From NCBI GenBank assembly GCA_946413815.1, contig CAMKMD010000024.1, forward strand, positions 1-50,772: a stretch of 50,772 bases of DNA, in the 5' to 3' direction. The notes below the pieces were generated by a model. That model ran no database searches, had not been told where the DNA came from, and was given only the letters and a program-made list of their open reading frames with translations. Both the position numbers and the translations under genes were made by a program. Positions 9,947 through 19,037 of the stretch are shown piece after piece; positions within the stretch are counted from its first letter, which is position 1, and each line of letters begins with the position of its first letter. The stretch is from an uncultured Ruminococcus sp. (GTDB lineage Bacteria > Bacillota > Clostridia > Oscillospirales > Ruminococcaceae).

Positions 9947-10447
9947 ATGGCTGCTGAGATCATTAAGGTGAAGTATCTGCCGGAGCTTCGGGCTGTTGCT
10001 AATCTGGCGGATGAGATATGGCATGAATGTTTTCCGGGCATAATAAGTGAGGGACAGATAGACTATATGGTGAAGAAGTTCCAGTCTCTCGATGCCATGA
10101 TAAAGCAGATAGAGGAGCAGAAGTACACCTATTTCGCCGTCCGCGACGGCGGGGAGCTCTGCGGCTATTTTGCCGTGAAGCCCGAGGAGGATGACCGTTT
10201 CTTCCTCAGCAAGCTCTATATCCGGAGGGATAAGCGCGGAAGGGGCATAGCCTCCCAGATGCTCGCCCGTGTCTTTGAGGAGGCACGCAGGCACGGAAAG
10301 AAGTCTGTATATCTTACTGTGAATAAGTACAACGAACGTGCCATAGATATATACAAGCACACCGGCTTTGAAGTGGCAGATGAGGCTGTCACGGATATCG
10401 GTGAGGGCTATGTCATGGATGACTTCATCATGGAGTATGTCCTCTGA
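9947..10447 (+). CDS. GNAT family N-acetyltransferase
   Basis: 166 residues with a single Gcn5-related acetyltransferase domain. The acetyl-CoA pyrophosphate loop is visible as RRDKRGRGIASQML (about 95-108), followed by SVYLTVNKYNERAIDIYKHTGFEV, the C-terminal signature. The substrate cannot be told from sequence. The ATG at 9947 has AGGAGGA 7 nt upstream; the longer frame upstream would overlap yebC and its terminator and is rejected. Confidence 0.9.
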   Translation: MAAEIIKVKYLPELRAVANLADEIWHECFPGIISEGQIDYMVKKFQSLDAMIKQIEEQKYTYFAVRDGGELCGYFAVKPEEDDRFFLSKLYIRRDKRGRGIASQMLARVFEEARRHGKKSVYLTVNKYNERAIDIYKHTGFEVADEAVTDIGEGYVMDDFIMEYVL

Positions 10448-10482
10448 GCAACTATAACCAAATGAAACAGGGAGTGTATTGA

Positions 10483-11052
10483 TTGGGAATCATTGATATC
10501 ATTGTCCTTTCAGTCGGACTTGCAATGGATGCTTTCTCCGTCGCAGTCTGTAAGGGACTGAGCATGAAGAAGATAGACTACAAGGCAGCTGCGCTCATAG
10601 CGCTGTTTTTCGGAGTGTTCCAGGGCGGTATGCCGCTTATCGGCTACTTCCTCGGCAGCCGCTTCATGAAGTATATCTCGGCTGTTGATCACTGGATAGC
10701 TTTTATCCTCCTCGGCATAATCGGAGGAAAGATGCTCTGGGAGGTCATCAGGGGCGGAGATGAAGAGGAAGAGACAAAGGAGTTCAGGCTCGACCTGAAG
10801 GAGCTGACGGTGCTTGCCATAGCAACAAGCATAGACGCACTTGCCGTAGGCATCGTATTTGCGGCGCAGGAAACGAATATATGCTCCGCTGTTCTCAGCA
10901 TAGGCCTTATCACCGCCGCTATCTCCTTTGCAGGAGTTTTCATCGGCAATCGCTTCGGCAGCCGGTACGAGAACAAGGCGCAGATAGCCGGAGGTGTGAT
11001 CCTCATACTCATCGGACTGAAAATACTTCTCGAGGACCTCGGGATACTGTAA
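10483..11052 (+). CDS. mntP: Manganese efflux pump MntP
   Basis: 189 residues with six hydrophobic helices. The paired acidic motifs LAMDAFSVAVCKG (helix 1) and ATSIDALAVGI (helix 4) are those of MntP, which exports Mn(II). The start is a TTG preceded by AGGGAG; the in-frame GTG nine bases upstream is followed by a stop. The leader is only 35 nt, so the manganese riboswitch (yybP-ykoY) seen upstream of some mntP genes is absent here. Confidence 0.93.
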   Translation: MGIIDIIVLSVGLAMDAFSVAVCKGLSMKKIDYKAAALIALFFGVFQGGMPLIGYFLGSRFMKYISAVDHWIAFILLGIIGGKMLWEVIRGGDEEEETKEFRLDLKELTVLAIATSIDALAVGIVFAAQETNICSAVLSIGLITAAISFAGVFIGNRFGSRYENKAQIAGGVILILIGLKILLEDLGIL

Positions 11053-11066
11053 TAAGCATAACGAAT

Positions 11067-11095
11067 AAGGACGCACATTTAGTGCGTCCTTTCTG
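11067..11095. terminator. Bidirectional terminator between mntP and the solute-binding gene
   Basis: Perfect ten-base-pair stem AAGGACGCAC/GTGCGTCCTT, loop ATTTA, between two converging genes. Confidence 0.85.
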
Positions 11096-11098
11096 ATA

Positions 11099-13489
11099 TT
11101 ACCCGTATCTCTCGGAAATATAGATCTCCATTCTGCTCTGGAGTACCTTTGCGCATTCCTCCGGTGTGCATTCTCCGGCGAAGCAGCGGTCCGTCTCCTC
11201 TGTTACTATATTGTACCAGTCGCTGTCCTCAATGCCGAAGCGTGCGGCTGCCGGAGGTTCCGGTTCCGCCTCGTTGATGAGCCTTATGATATCATCGTAG
11301 TCTGCCTGTGTGAGCTTGCCGAGCTCTACCACGTCGTCTTCGCCGAGGGGATAGCGGTATTCTGTATCGCCGCCGGTATATGAAGGATCATGGCCGGCAA
11401 CAGACTTGAATACGGCAGCTATGCCCGACCATGTTGCAGGCAGGCCGATATAGTTCGCATTCGCAACATAGTATTCATCGCTCACAAGGTACTTTATCAG
11501 CTCGAAGGCCTCATCGGGGTGCTCCGAGAACTTTGTTATGCCATAGCTGTGCCATGCAGAGCCGAGATAGGTGCGGCCTCCTTCGGGGGTGGGATTGCCG
11601 AGTATGGTAACATCCTCGCCGCCGAAACGTCCCTTTGTCAGTCGCAGCCATGCCGCCATATCATAGATGCTGTCCTGGTCGAGTAGCTTGTCATCGTCTA
11701 TCATCTCCCGCTGCTGCTTCCGGAAGGACTCAGCGGCAGCCTGCAAGGCCTCCGGTGAATTCGGGTCATCAAAGCGCTGTGAATCGTAGGGAGATATGCC
11801 GTCTGCACTGAGACAGTATCTCAGTACACGTATGAAGCTGTCGGAATCGAAATTACAGGTGGCGTTTTCAAGGTCTATCCAGTCATAGGGAGAGAACTGG
11901 TGGAAGAAGGTGTCTCTGGGAGTACCGTATAAGCTGTCCCACTTTTCGTTGAGGGATGGCATTCTTTCAAGCAGGTCCATATAACCGTTGAAGTCCCATT
12001 TGTCTATATCCTTCACGTACTTCGTCTTTGCAAGATAGCCGAGGTTGATATACAGCTTGTTGCCGAGGACGGGGAGAGTGCCCTCATGCTCGAGGGAGGT
12101 CAGCAGCGTTGGCACGAAGCTCTCCCGGCTGATATCCTTGTCCTTGTCTATAAAGGGATAGAGATCAAGGAACACATCCATTGAGACCATGTCGATATCG
12201 CCGAATTTTCCGTTCTGCTCCGAGATGAGCACATCGGGCAGGTCGCCGGCAAGGGCATCCTGAGTGAGTTTGTCATTCATCTTATTGTAGGCTTCCTCGT
12301 TCCAGTCCTTGCTGCTGTAATACATTTTCAGCTCTGTCTGTACATCGCTCTGCTCGTTGAAGGCTTCAAGCTGTCCGGCAGTTGCATAGTCCTCCTGGAA
12401 GAGACCGACGGTGATATGCGGCAGCTTTTCGTATTCCTCCGGCGACATGGGAGTATAGGTGCGTACCTTTGGCCTGAATGTGTTCCAGTCCATTTCCGTG
12501 ACGGTGAAAAGGCCGTCAGTCCGGCGCACAAAGCCGTTTATCCCCGTGGAGCCGATACCTGCATAGCTTGTGCTGAACAGAGGCTCGATAGCGCCGTAGC
12601 CGTCGCCCTCCTCCTTTATGCCGTAGATAGTGCTGAGAGTGCGTATGAAGAGGGAATAACCGTCTGTGCCGGGGCGCAGCTCCTCCGTACTGCCGTTGAA
12701 TTCGTACTCCGCGGCGGCCGGGAGCAGTGAGGCGTTTGCGGTATCGACACGGCGTATCTTAGTGATGCCGTCCCCCTTGACGGTACAGAGAAGCCTTCCC
12801 TTGCTGTCAACGCCTGCCTGTCCCAGAGTCTCCCCCTCTCCACAGCTTATCTCGCCTTTGAAGCTTCCGTCAAGCCCGAGGAGGTACAGACCTCCGTCGA
12901 TGCAGGCAATGATATTCTCGCCGTCTGTGAAGGTCTCCGTGATGCTCGTTCTTTGTGAAGGTTCAACAGGCAGACCTGTAACGGGTGCGGAGGAAACGAG
13001 CTTGCCGTCAGGGGAGTAGAGAGCTGTCCTGAAGCTGTATTCCGCAGCCTCGTCATACTCCGCCTGGTCATAGTCAGGATCCTCAGGATCGGGCTCGGGC
13101 AGGTCACCGTAATCGGCATCCACGTACAGTGCCGTAACAGACCCGTCATCAGCAATGGCGATATTGTATGATACTCCGATATCGAACTCCGGTATATCGA
13201 GCTCAGTAAATCCTGTCATATCCCGGTCTGTCGTCCAGAACATGGGCGTTTTTTCGCCTCCGCCGAGCAGAAAAAGCTTTTCTCCGCCGGCATAGGGGGC
13301 GGCTATGTAGAGTGCGGTCATACCCTCCGGCAGCTCTGCTGACTTCTTCGTGTAGGCGGTTTTCTGGAGATCCTCCGATCTAAAGGCCTCCGGAGCAGCT
13401 GTCTCGGATGGTGCGGATGTTCCTCCGGAGTTACATGAAGCCGTGCAGAGCAGTGCGATAGCGGCGATGATGGCGGTTATTCTTTTCAT
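11099..13489 (-). CDS. Extracellular solute-binding lipoprotein (family 1) with N-terminal beta-rich domain
   Basis: 796 residues. The N-terminal segment MKRITAIIAAIALLCTASC looks like a lipoprotein signal with a weak lipobox. Residues about 40-390 are beta-rich and resemble a propeller-like sensor region. About 400-790 match family 1 solute-binding proteins (ITVGLFQEDYATAGQLEAFN, LTQDALAGDLPDVL, YLGSAWHSYGITKFSEHPDEAFELIKYL). No permease or ATPase gene is adjacent, so it may act as a sensor or with a distant transporter. It is divergent from a sensor/GGDEF gene. AGGAGG supports the start at 13489 rather than 13510. Confidence 0.85.
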   Translation of the reverse strand: MKRITAIIAAIALLCTASCNSGGTSAPSETAAPEAFRSEDLQKTAYTKKSAELPEGMTALYIAAPYAGGEKLFLLGGGEKTPMFWTTDRDMTGFTELDIPEFDIGVSYNIAIADDGSVTALYVDADYGDLPEPDPEDPDYDQAEYDEAAEYSFRTALYSPDGKLVSSAPVTGLPVEPSQRTSITETFTDGENIIACIDGGLYLLGLDGSFKGEISCGEGETLGQAGVDSKGRLLCTVKGDGITKIRRVDTANASLLPAAAEYEFNGSTEELRPGTDGYSLFIRTLSTIYGIKEEGDGYGAIEPLFSTSYAGIGSTGINGFVRRTDGLFTVTEMDWNTFRPKVRTYTPMSPEEYEKLPHITVGLFQEDYATAGQLEAFNEQSDVQTELKMYYSSKDWNEEAYNKMNDKLTQDALAGDLPDVLISEQNGKFGDIDMVSMDVFLDLYPFIDKDKDISRESFVPTLLTSLEHEGTLPVLGNKLYINLGYLAKTKYVKDIDKWDFNGYMDLLERMPSLNEKWDSLYGTPRDTFFHQFSPYDWIDLENATCNFDSDSFIRVLRYCLSADGISPYDSQRFDDPNSPEALQAAAESFRKQQREMIDDDKLLDQDSIYDMAAWLRLTKGRFGGEDVTILGNPTPEGGRTYLGSAWHSYGITKFSEHPDEAFELIKYLVSDEYYVANANYIGLPATWSGIAAVFKSVAGHDPSYTGGDTEYRYPLGEDDVVELGKLTQADYDDIIRLINEAEPEPPAAARFGIEDSDWYNIVTEETDRCFAGECTPEECAKVLQSRMEIYISERYG

Positions 13490-13658
13490 ACCTGTTCCTC
13501 CTTTTGTCATGAGAGTTATATCGTTTCATATACAAGTGCATTTCAGAGGCAGAAAAGACGAAAAAAACCGGAAGTTTTTTATTTTCGTATGAATACACAA
13601 ATCGGAAGGCGGATGTATATGGAAAACGCCGAAAATTAAAACAAATAATGAAATCTCC

Positions 13659-13688
13659 TTGCCTTTTTTTGCTATTCCATATTATAAT
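13659..13688 (+). promoter_or_regulatory. Probable promoter of the sensor/GGDEF gene
   Basis: TTGCCT (13659-13664), 18 nt, TATAAT (13683-13688), about 55 nt before the start codon. The 250 nt divergent interval otherwise holds only AT-rich sequence and no clear promoter for the minus-strand gene. Confidence 0.5.
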
Positions 13689-13742
13689 GTTATATATCAG
13701 TCATCGGGACAGGACGGCGAAATACAGAACGGGGGATGAAAG

Positions 13743-15653
13743 ATGGACAGTGAGAGGATAGTAGACCTGGCGGTCATAATCTCGGGTCTTGACGAGGAAT
13801 ACCAGTGTAATATAATACGCGGCATCAACGATTTTGTAAAGGGCAGGAGGATGAATGTCTCCTACTTTGCCGCATTCGGCGGTATGCTTGAGAGCCGTCT
13901 CTATGATATAGGCGAATACAGTATCTACGGCCTTATCAACTTTGCGGCCTTTGACGGCATTATCTTTCTCAGCAATACTATATGCGACCAGGATGTCCGT
14001 GCGAGGATAGCTGAACGACTGCGGGAGTCCGGAAAGCCGACAGTAGTCTTCGACTGCAGTGACTATCCCGGTTTCTGCAATATCTCCATAGACAATACCT
14101 CTGCCATGCGTGAGGTGGTGCGCCACGTTATACGTGAACACGGCGCAAGGACTATAAACTTTATATCCGGCCCAATGTCCAATCCCGAAGCGAGGGAGCG
14201 CCTCGGCGCTTTCCGGGAAGTGATGGAGGAGAACGGTCTTGCTGCCGAGGAGGCAAGGATATACTACGGCGAGTTCCGCAGCTGCGACGGAAGGGCAGCT
14301 GTAGAGAAATTCGTCAGCTCCGGGCTCTCGCTGCCTGATGCCTTTATATGTGCTAATGATGCTATGGCTCTTACTGCCGTCAGCACTCTTGAAAAGCTCG
14401 GTTACAGAGTGCCGGAGGACGTTATCGTTACCGGCTTTGACAATACCTACAACGCCCGGAACTATACTCCGGCGCTCACATCCGTATCACGTCCGCTGTA
14501 TGAGGCCGGAAAAAAGGCCTGCGAACTTCTCCTTGATATTATCGGCGGAGGCAGCTTCGTCCCGGAGGTCCGTCTCGAGGCGGCCCCGGTATTCACCGAG
14601 AGCTGCGGCTGCTGCCCGGAGGAAGGCCTTGACCTGAAGGAATACAAGAAGCGCACCTACGCAAGGCTTGAATCCGAGAGCGCAAAGATATACGAGCTGA
14701 ACATACTTGCTGCAAGGCTTGCTGAAGCCGAGACCCCGGAGGACAACGTAAGGTGTATAAAGGATTTCATCACAGAGCTTGGATGCGGGCATTTCGCCCT
14801 CTGCCTGACCAGCGACTGGCAGGATGATTTCAACGGCGCCGATCCGGAATTCAGTCTTGCAGGCGGCATGACTGCACCGCTTATCATACATGGCGGTGTT
14901 GTGAGCAGCAGGGAATACTTCTCCGGCAGGCAGATGTATCCGGACAATATGACTGCGGAGGGCTTCATCAGCTACTTCCTGCCCCTTCATTTCCGTGAGA
15001 ACGTGCTCGGATACTATATCATGACCGGTACCGATTTCCCGGTAGGCAGTCTTCACTGCCACACCTTCTCCATGAATGTGAGCAACTCCATAGAGAATGT
15101 CCGGAAGCTGCTGCATCTCAACAGGGCTATGGAGGAGCTTAACCGTCTTTACGTCATCGACCCGCTGACCGGGCTTTACAACCGCAACGGCTTCATAAAC
15201 ATAGTTGACGGTCTCTTCCGTGAGTGTGCATCCGAGCATTCCGCTGTCATGCTGACATTCATAGACATGGACGGCCTGAAGGCCATCAACGATAACTACG
15301 GCCATAACGAGGGCGATTTTGCCATACAGCGTCTTGCGGATGTGATACGCGAATGCTGCCGCAAGGACAGCGTAAGCGCAAGATTCGGCGGCGACGAGTT
15401 CATCATCTTCGACCGAAATGTCGGCGAGGGTGAGGAGGAAGCCATCGCGAGACGGTTCAATGCCAAGATAGAAAGCATCAATGAAATGGTCAACAAGCCT
15501 TATACTATATCTGCGAGCCTCGGAACGATTGTTATGAATATTGACGAGGAGACCACCCTTTACAACGTCATCAAGAGCGCAGACGACAAGATGTACGCTG
15601 TGAAGAAGAACAAGAAAACTACCCGTCCATTCGGTGGAAAGGTAATTGGATAA
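13743..15653 (+). CDS. Cytosolic periplasmic-binding-protein-like sensor fused to GGDEF diguanylate cyclase
   Basis: 636 residues. About 5-290 resemble the ligand-binding core of LacI/GalR regulators (FINFISGPMSNPEARERL-like region, DAFICANDAMALTAVSTLEKLGY, TGFDNTY), but no helix-turn-helix precedes it and there is no signal peptide. About 330-455 is GAF-like. The GGDEF domain (about 475-625) starts DPLTGLYNRNGF and has an intact FGGDEFIIF active site; no RxxD inhibitory site is seen. It should make cyclic di-GMP in response to a cytosolic sugar or metabolite, which is inference. It is divergent from a solute-binding lipoprotein gene. A GGGGG stretch precedes the ATG. Confidence 0.9.
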   Translation: MDSERIVDLAVIISGLDEEYQCNIIRGINDFVKGRRMNVSYFAAFGGMLESRLYDIGEYSIYGLINFAAFDGIIFLSNTICDQDVRARIAERLRESGKPTVVFDCSDYPGFCNISIDNTSAMREVVRHVIREHGARTINFISGPMSNPEARERLGAFREVMEENGLAAEEARIYYGEFRSCDGRAAVEKFVSSGLSLPDAFICANDAMALTAVSTLEKLGYRVPEDVIVTGFDNTYNARNYTPALTSVSRPLYEAGKKACELLLDIIGGGSFVPEVRLEAAPVFTESCGCCPEEGLDLKEYKKRTYARLESESAKIYELNILAARLAEAETPEDNVRCIKDFITELGCGHFALCLTSDWQDDFNGADPEFSLAGGMTAPLIIHGGVVSSREYFSGRQMYPDNMTAEGFISYFLPLHFRENVLGYYIMTGTDFPVGSLHCHTFSMNVSNSIENVRKLLHLNRAMEELNRLYVIDPLTGLYNRNGFINIVDGLFRECASEHSAVMLTFIDMDGLKAINDNYGHNEGDFAIQRLADVIRECCRKDSVSARFGGDEFIIFDRNVGEGEEEAIARRFNAKIESINEMVNKPYTISASLGTIVMNIDEETTLYNVIKSADDKMYAVKKNKKTTRPFGGKVIG

Positions 15654-15697
15654 ACGGAGGAGCTGCCAGGCGTTTCGGCCGGCAGCTCTTCCGTTTA
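15651..15697. terminator. Terminator hairpin between converging genes
   Basis: Seventeen-position stem (15651-15667 with 15681-15697) with one G-U pair; it includes the TAA of the GGDEF gene. There is no long T tract on either side, so efficiency is uncertain. Confidence 0.65.
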
Positions 15698-15703
15698 TCC
15701 GCC

Positions 15704-16042
15704 TCAGGAGGCGAGGTCCTCTATGAGCTGTCTCAGCTCCTCCTCAGTCTCTATCACAAGTCCCTTCACAAGCTGTTCCCTGTCGAAATCCGCAAGCAGG
15801 GAGACGTCATAGTCGATGATGCGTGCCGGAGTTTCACTGCTGCCGCGGAATACCCCTATCCTGCCGTTGTATTCCCTTACCACGCATTCCGGCTGTATCA
15901 GCTCCGGCGCTGCCTCTGCAAGCTTTGCGGAGACCCTCTGCCTGTGTACCGACTGCCCGAGGGTACAGATGACGATGAATCCCGATACCGTGACCGCCGT
16001 CAGAAGAGTGAAGAATGCCCGCCTGTCAAAAATTCGTTTCAA
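15704..16042 (-). CDS. Small membrane-anchored protein with BofC C-terminal-like domain
   Basis: 112 residues. One N-terminal hydrophobic helix (about 10-30) and an outside domain with the pattern VVREYNGRIGVFRGS...IDYDVSLLADFDREQLVKGLVIETEEELRQLIEDL. This layout is seen in BofC C-terminal-like proteins of spore formers and relatives. The role here is unknown. The start is a TTG nine nt after AGGAGG. Monocistronic. Confidence 0.7.
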   Translation of the reverse strand: MKRIFDRRAFFTLLTAVTVSGFIVICTLGQSVHRQRVSAKLAEAAPELIQPECVVREYNGRIGVFRGSSETPARIIDYDVSLLADFDREQLVKGLVIETEEELRQLIEDLAS

Positions 16043-16140
16043 TATTTACTGCCTCCTGACTGATTTCACTAATTGATGTTGTTATTATGGATATATTTTG
16101 CCTGATTATACAAATTTTAATATAAATATCCGGCAGGCAC

Positions 16141-16169
16141 TTAACAAACAGGCGGAAGTGTGATATAAT
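16141..16169 (+). promoter_or_regulatory. Sigma-A promoter of the penicillin-binding protein gene
   Basis: TTAACA (16141-16146), 17 nt, TATAAT (16164-16169) with TGTGA before the -10. The spacer shares GGCGGAAGTGTGA with the Fur-family gene promoter at 39804. Confidence 0.8.
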
Positions 16170-16274
16170 TTATCATGTATACGAATGCAATTCTGAGCAC
16201 GGAATGATACGTGAAAAGTGCTCCGATTCATAATTCTGAAAGGAGTTGAGTCCGTCCCCGACGGAAAATGGACT

Positions 16275-18935
16275 ATGGACAACAACAATATAAATGCTCC
16301 GCAGCCTCAGGAGTTGCGGCCGCTGCGTCCGGTACGCTCTGAGATGCAGCCGCCACCGCCGCCCCAGAGGATGAAAAAGAAGAAAAAGAAGAAAAAGAAG
16401 AATATCCCGCTGCTGATACTGAAAAAACTTGTTACAGTCATCGCAACTACGCTCCTCTCGCTCTTCCTCGTAATGGTAATCACAGGCACTATCGTAGCTA
16501 CAGCGCTTACGGTATACGTACTGGATTTCATGGAGGATGCAACGACCATCACACTATCGGAGCTTGAATCGGGAAGCGATACCTACTTCTACGGCTATAA
16601 GACCCAGGAGGACGGTTCCAAGGAGCTGACGGTCCTGAAAAGACTCAAGACCGATACCCAGCGACTTCCTGTTGATATTGAGCGCGTTCCGCAGAATGTC
16701 CGCAACTGCTTTGTCTATACCGAGGACGAGCGTTTCTATCTCCATGACGGTGTAGACTACAAGAGAACATTCTCTGCGTTCCTTAATATGTTCATCCACT
16801 TCTACGCTACCGACCAGGGTGGTTCGACGATCACCCAGCAGCTCGTAAAGAACCTCACAGGAGACAACGAGGTTACACCTCAGCGTAAGATACGTGAGAT
16901 CTTCAGTGCGATGCAGCTGGAGAAGACCTATTCCAAGGATGATATCCTTGAGGCCTACCTCAACTACATCGGCTTCGGCGGACCTATCAACGGAATCCAG
17001 CTTGCCTCAACACGTTACTTCGGAAAGAACGTATGGGAGCTCACGACCCCTGAGGCTGCCGTACTGGCCGCCATACCCCAGAGCCCGCAGTGGTACGGTC
17101 CCTTCGTTGAGACCTACAACGACGACGGGGAACTGATTGTTGACGGAAAGGCCAACAACAAGGTGCGTCAGCGCTACGTTCTCTGGCAGCTCTATGACAA
17201 CGGCGCTATAACCTACGATGAGTACCAGGAGTACCTCAATACCAAGATACTCTATACAGACGAGCCGGAATACAGAAGGCTCCACCCTGAGATAGACCTC
17301 GAGGAAATGGAGAATCAGCAGACTGTATATACCTGGGAAGTCGATGCAATGATGTTCGAGGCGGCCCACTATCTTATGGATGAATACAACATCGATAAGT
17401 GGGAGGCCATCAAGCGTATCAACAAGGGCGGATACCGTATCTATTCCACTCTTGACGACCAGATGCAGGCCTTCGTTGAGGAGCGCTGCTCACAGCTTGA
17501 CAATATCCTCAGCAGCGGCTATGTAAGAAAGTATGTCGATCTTGACAACGACGGCGTAGCTGAAGAACAGCTCCCGCACGTCGGATTCATTGCCCTTGAC
17601 TATGACGGCTCTGTAAAGTGCCTTATCGGAGACTGGGGCGAGAAGACAGACTCTCTCGTAACCAACTACGCAGTTGAAGAGCCGAGACAGATCGGTTCAA
17701 CAATGAAGCCTATCTCCACATACGGACTTGCCCTTGATACCGACCTTATCCACTGGGGTTCCGTATTCCAGGATAAGGAGATCATGGAAGTTGACGGAAA
17801 GAAGTGGCCTACAAACTACTCCGTTGACAGCAAGACCTCTATCTCCTACGCATACCACAACATCTACTACTTCCTCCAGCAGTCATTCAATACCGTGCCT
17901 GCTCAGCTCTGTCAGATTCTCACACCTCATGAGGTATTCATGTTCTGTACTGAGAAGATGGGCATGAAGCTGGATGCACAGGACGAGGACTACTCTCCTC
18001 TGTCCGTTGGTTCACTTACCTACGGTATCACTCTGGAGAACCTGGTAAACGCCTATATCCCTTACGGAAACGGCGGAACCTACTGCGATGCACACATCAT
18101 CTCACGCATCGAGGACGGCAACAGAAACGTTATCTACTCCAATGACGGAAATCCCCGCGAGGCTGTATCAGAGTCCACTGCATGGGTAATGAACCGTCTG
18201 CTGAAGAACGTTATTGACCGCGGTACAGGTACCTTCGCTAAGCTCAACTACAAGACGCTCTGCGGTAAGACCGGTACTACAGATAACTGGTATGACCTCA
18301 CCTTCGTAGGCCTTACCCGTGACTTCGTAAGCGGTGTTACCATCGGTTACAAGGAGTACAACCCGAACCTTACACTTCCTACAGGTCTCCACTCTGCATC
18401 TGTATGGAAGAGCATCATCGGCGACTATGCTGATACCATGTTTACTGATACCCCCGTTGATTTCGATGAACCCAAGGAGGGCGTAGTCGGAGCTTCAATG
18501 TGTGCTGCTACCGGTATGATTGCAGGTCCTTACTGCGGACACGGTCAGGTACAGGGCTGGTGGAAGTCCTCCAACGCTCCTGTCTGCACCGGAAACCATG
18601 CAGGCGCACATTACGCAGGCGAGGGCTCAGGAAATACAAACAATAACAACACATGGAACAACAATAACACCTGGAACAACAACGGCAATACCTGGGACAG
18701 CGGCAATACATGGGACAATGGCGGCAACTCCTGGGATAACGGCGGAAACAGCTGGGATAACGGCGGAAGCACCTGGACTGATAATTCCGGCGGCGGCGAC
18801 GCAGGCTGGACTGACAACTCCGGCGGCGGCGACGGTGGCTGGACAGATAATTCCGGCGGCGGCGACGCAGGCTGGACTGATAACTCCGGCGGCGGAGATG
18901 CCGGCTGGGCACCCGTTGAGGAGAACCAGTGGTGA
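16275..18935 (+). CDS. Class A penicillin-binding protein (transglycosylase/transpeptidase) with Trp/Asn/Gly repeat tail
   Basis: About 886 residues; a bifunctional peptidoglycan synthase. A Pro-rich then poly-Lys cytosolic segment is followed by one membrane helix. The GT51 domain (about 130-310) has YTEDERFYLHDGVD with the catalytic Glu, and GGSTITQQLVKNL. The transpeptidase domain (about 430-760) has the Ser-x-x-Lys motif in GSTMKPIS and the KTG motif in CGKTGTTDNW. The last ~110 residues are low-complexity: Asn/Trp/Asp/Gly units, then four near-identical TDNSGGGDAGW repeats. The ATG at 16275 is preferred; a GTG at 16218 is upstream in frame, and the nearest AGGAG (16241) is too far from 16275 to decide it. 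Confidence 0.93.
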   Translation: MDNNNINAPQPQELRPLRPVRSEMQPPPPPQRMKKKKKKKKKNIPLLILKKLVTVIATTLLSLFLVMVITGTIVATALTVYVLDFMEDATTITLSELESGSDTYFYGYKTQEDGSKELTVLKRLKTDTQRLPVDIERVPQNVRNCFVYTEDERFYLHDGVDYKRTFSAFLNMFIHFYATDQGGSTITQQLVKNLTGDNEVTPQRKIREIFSAMQLEKTYSKDDILEAYLNYIGFGGPINGIQLASTRYFGKNVWELTTPEAAVLAAIPQSPQWYGPFVETYNDDGELIVDGKANNKVRQRYVLWQLYDNGAITYDEYQEYLNTKILYTDEPEYRRLHPEIDLEEMENQQTVYTWEVDAMMFEAAHYLMDEYNIDKWEAIKRINKGGYRIYSTLDDQMQAFVEERCSQLDNILSSGYVRKYVDLDNDGVAEEQLPHVGFIALDYDGSVKCLIGDWGEKTDSLVTNYAVEEPRQIGSTMKPISTYGLALDTDLIHWGSVFQDKEIMEVDGKKWPTNYSVDSKTSISYAYHNIYYFLQQSFNTVPAQLCQILTPHEVFMFCTEKMGMKLDAQDEDYSPLSVGSLTYGITLENLVNAYIPYGNGGTYCDAHIISRIEDGNRNVIYSNDGNPREAVSESTAWVMNRLLKNVIDRGTGTFAKLNYKTLCGKTGTTDNWYDLTFVGLTRDFVSGVTIGYKEYNPNLTLPTGLHSASVWKSIIGDYADTMFTDTPVDFDEPKEGVVGASMCAATGMIAGPYCGHGQVQGWWKSSNAPVCTGNHAGAHYAGEGSGNTNNNNTWNNNNTWNNNGNTWDSGNTWDNGGNSWDNGGNSWDNGGSTWTDNSGGGDAGWTDNSGGGDGGWTDNSGGGDAGWTDNSGGGDAGWAPVEENQW
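18640..18920 (+). repeat. Tandem repeats coding the PBP C-terminal tail
   Basis: Four 33-nt units starting at 18777 code TDNSGGGDAGW or a one-residue variant, preceded by degenerate units coding NTWNN and NSWDNGG. They lie inside the coding frame. Confidence 0.9.
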
Positions 18936-18956
18936 TAAAAACCGAATAAAAGAAAC

Positions 18957-18996
18957 GGACCTGTCTGCGCGGCTGTGCGGACAGGTCCTGTGTTAT
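18957..18996 (+). terminator. Terminator-like hairpin after the PBP gene
   Basis: Nine-base-pair stem GGACCTGTC/GACAGGTCC (18957-18965 with 18980-18988) followed by a short T-rich stretch; possibly partial termination before the methyltransferase gene. Confidence 0.6.
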
Positions 18997-19037
18997 CGTC
19001 AGCTGTAGCGGCTGACCGTATATGAAAGGAAAATAGT

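Noticed and set aside
9175..10041. 288-codon minus-strand frame over yebC
   Set aside because: It is antisense to a highly conserved gene, with no ribosome site and an unlikely Cys/Leu-rich composition.
10448..10482. Manganese riboswitch before mntP
   Set aside because: Only 35 nt separate the genes, too short for a yybP-ykoY element.
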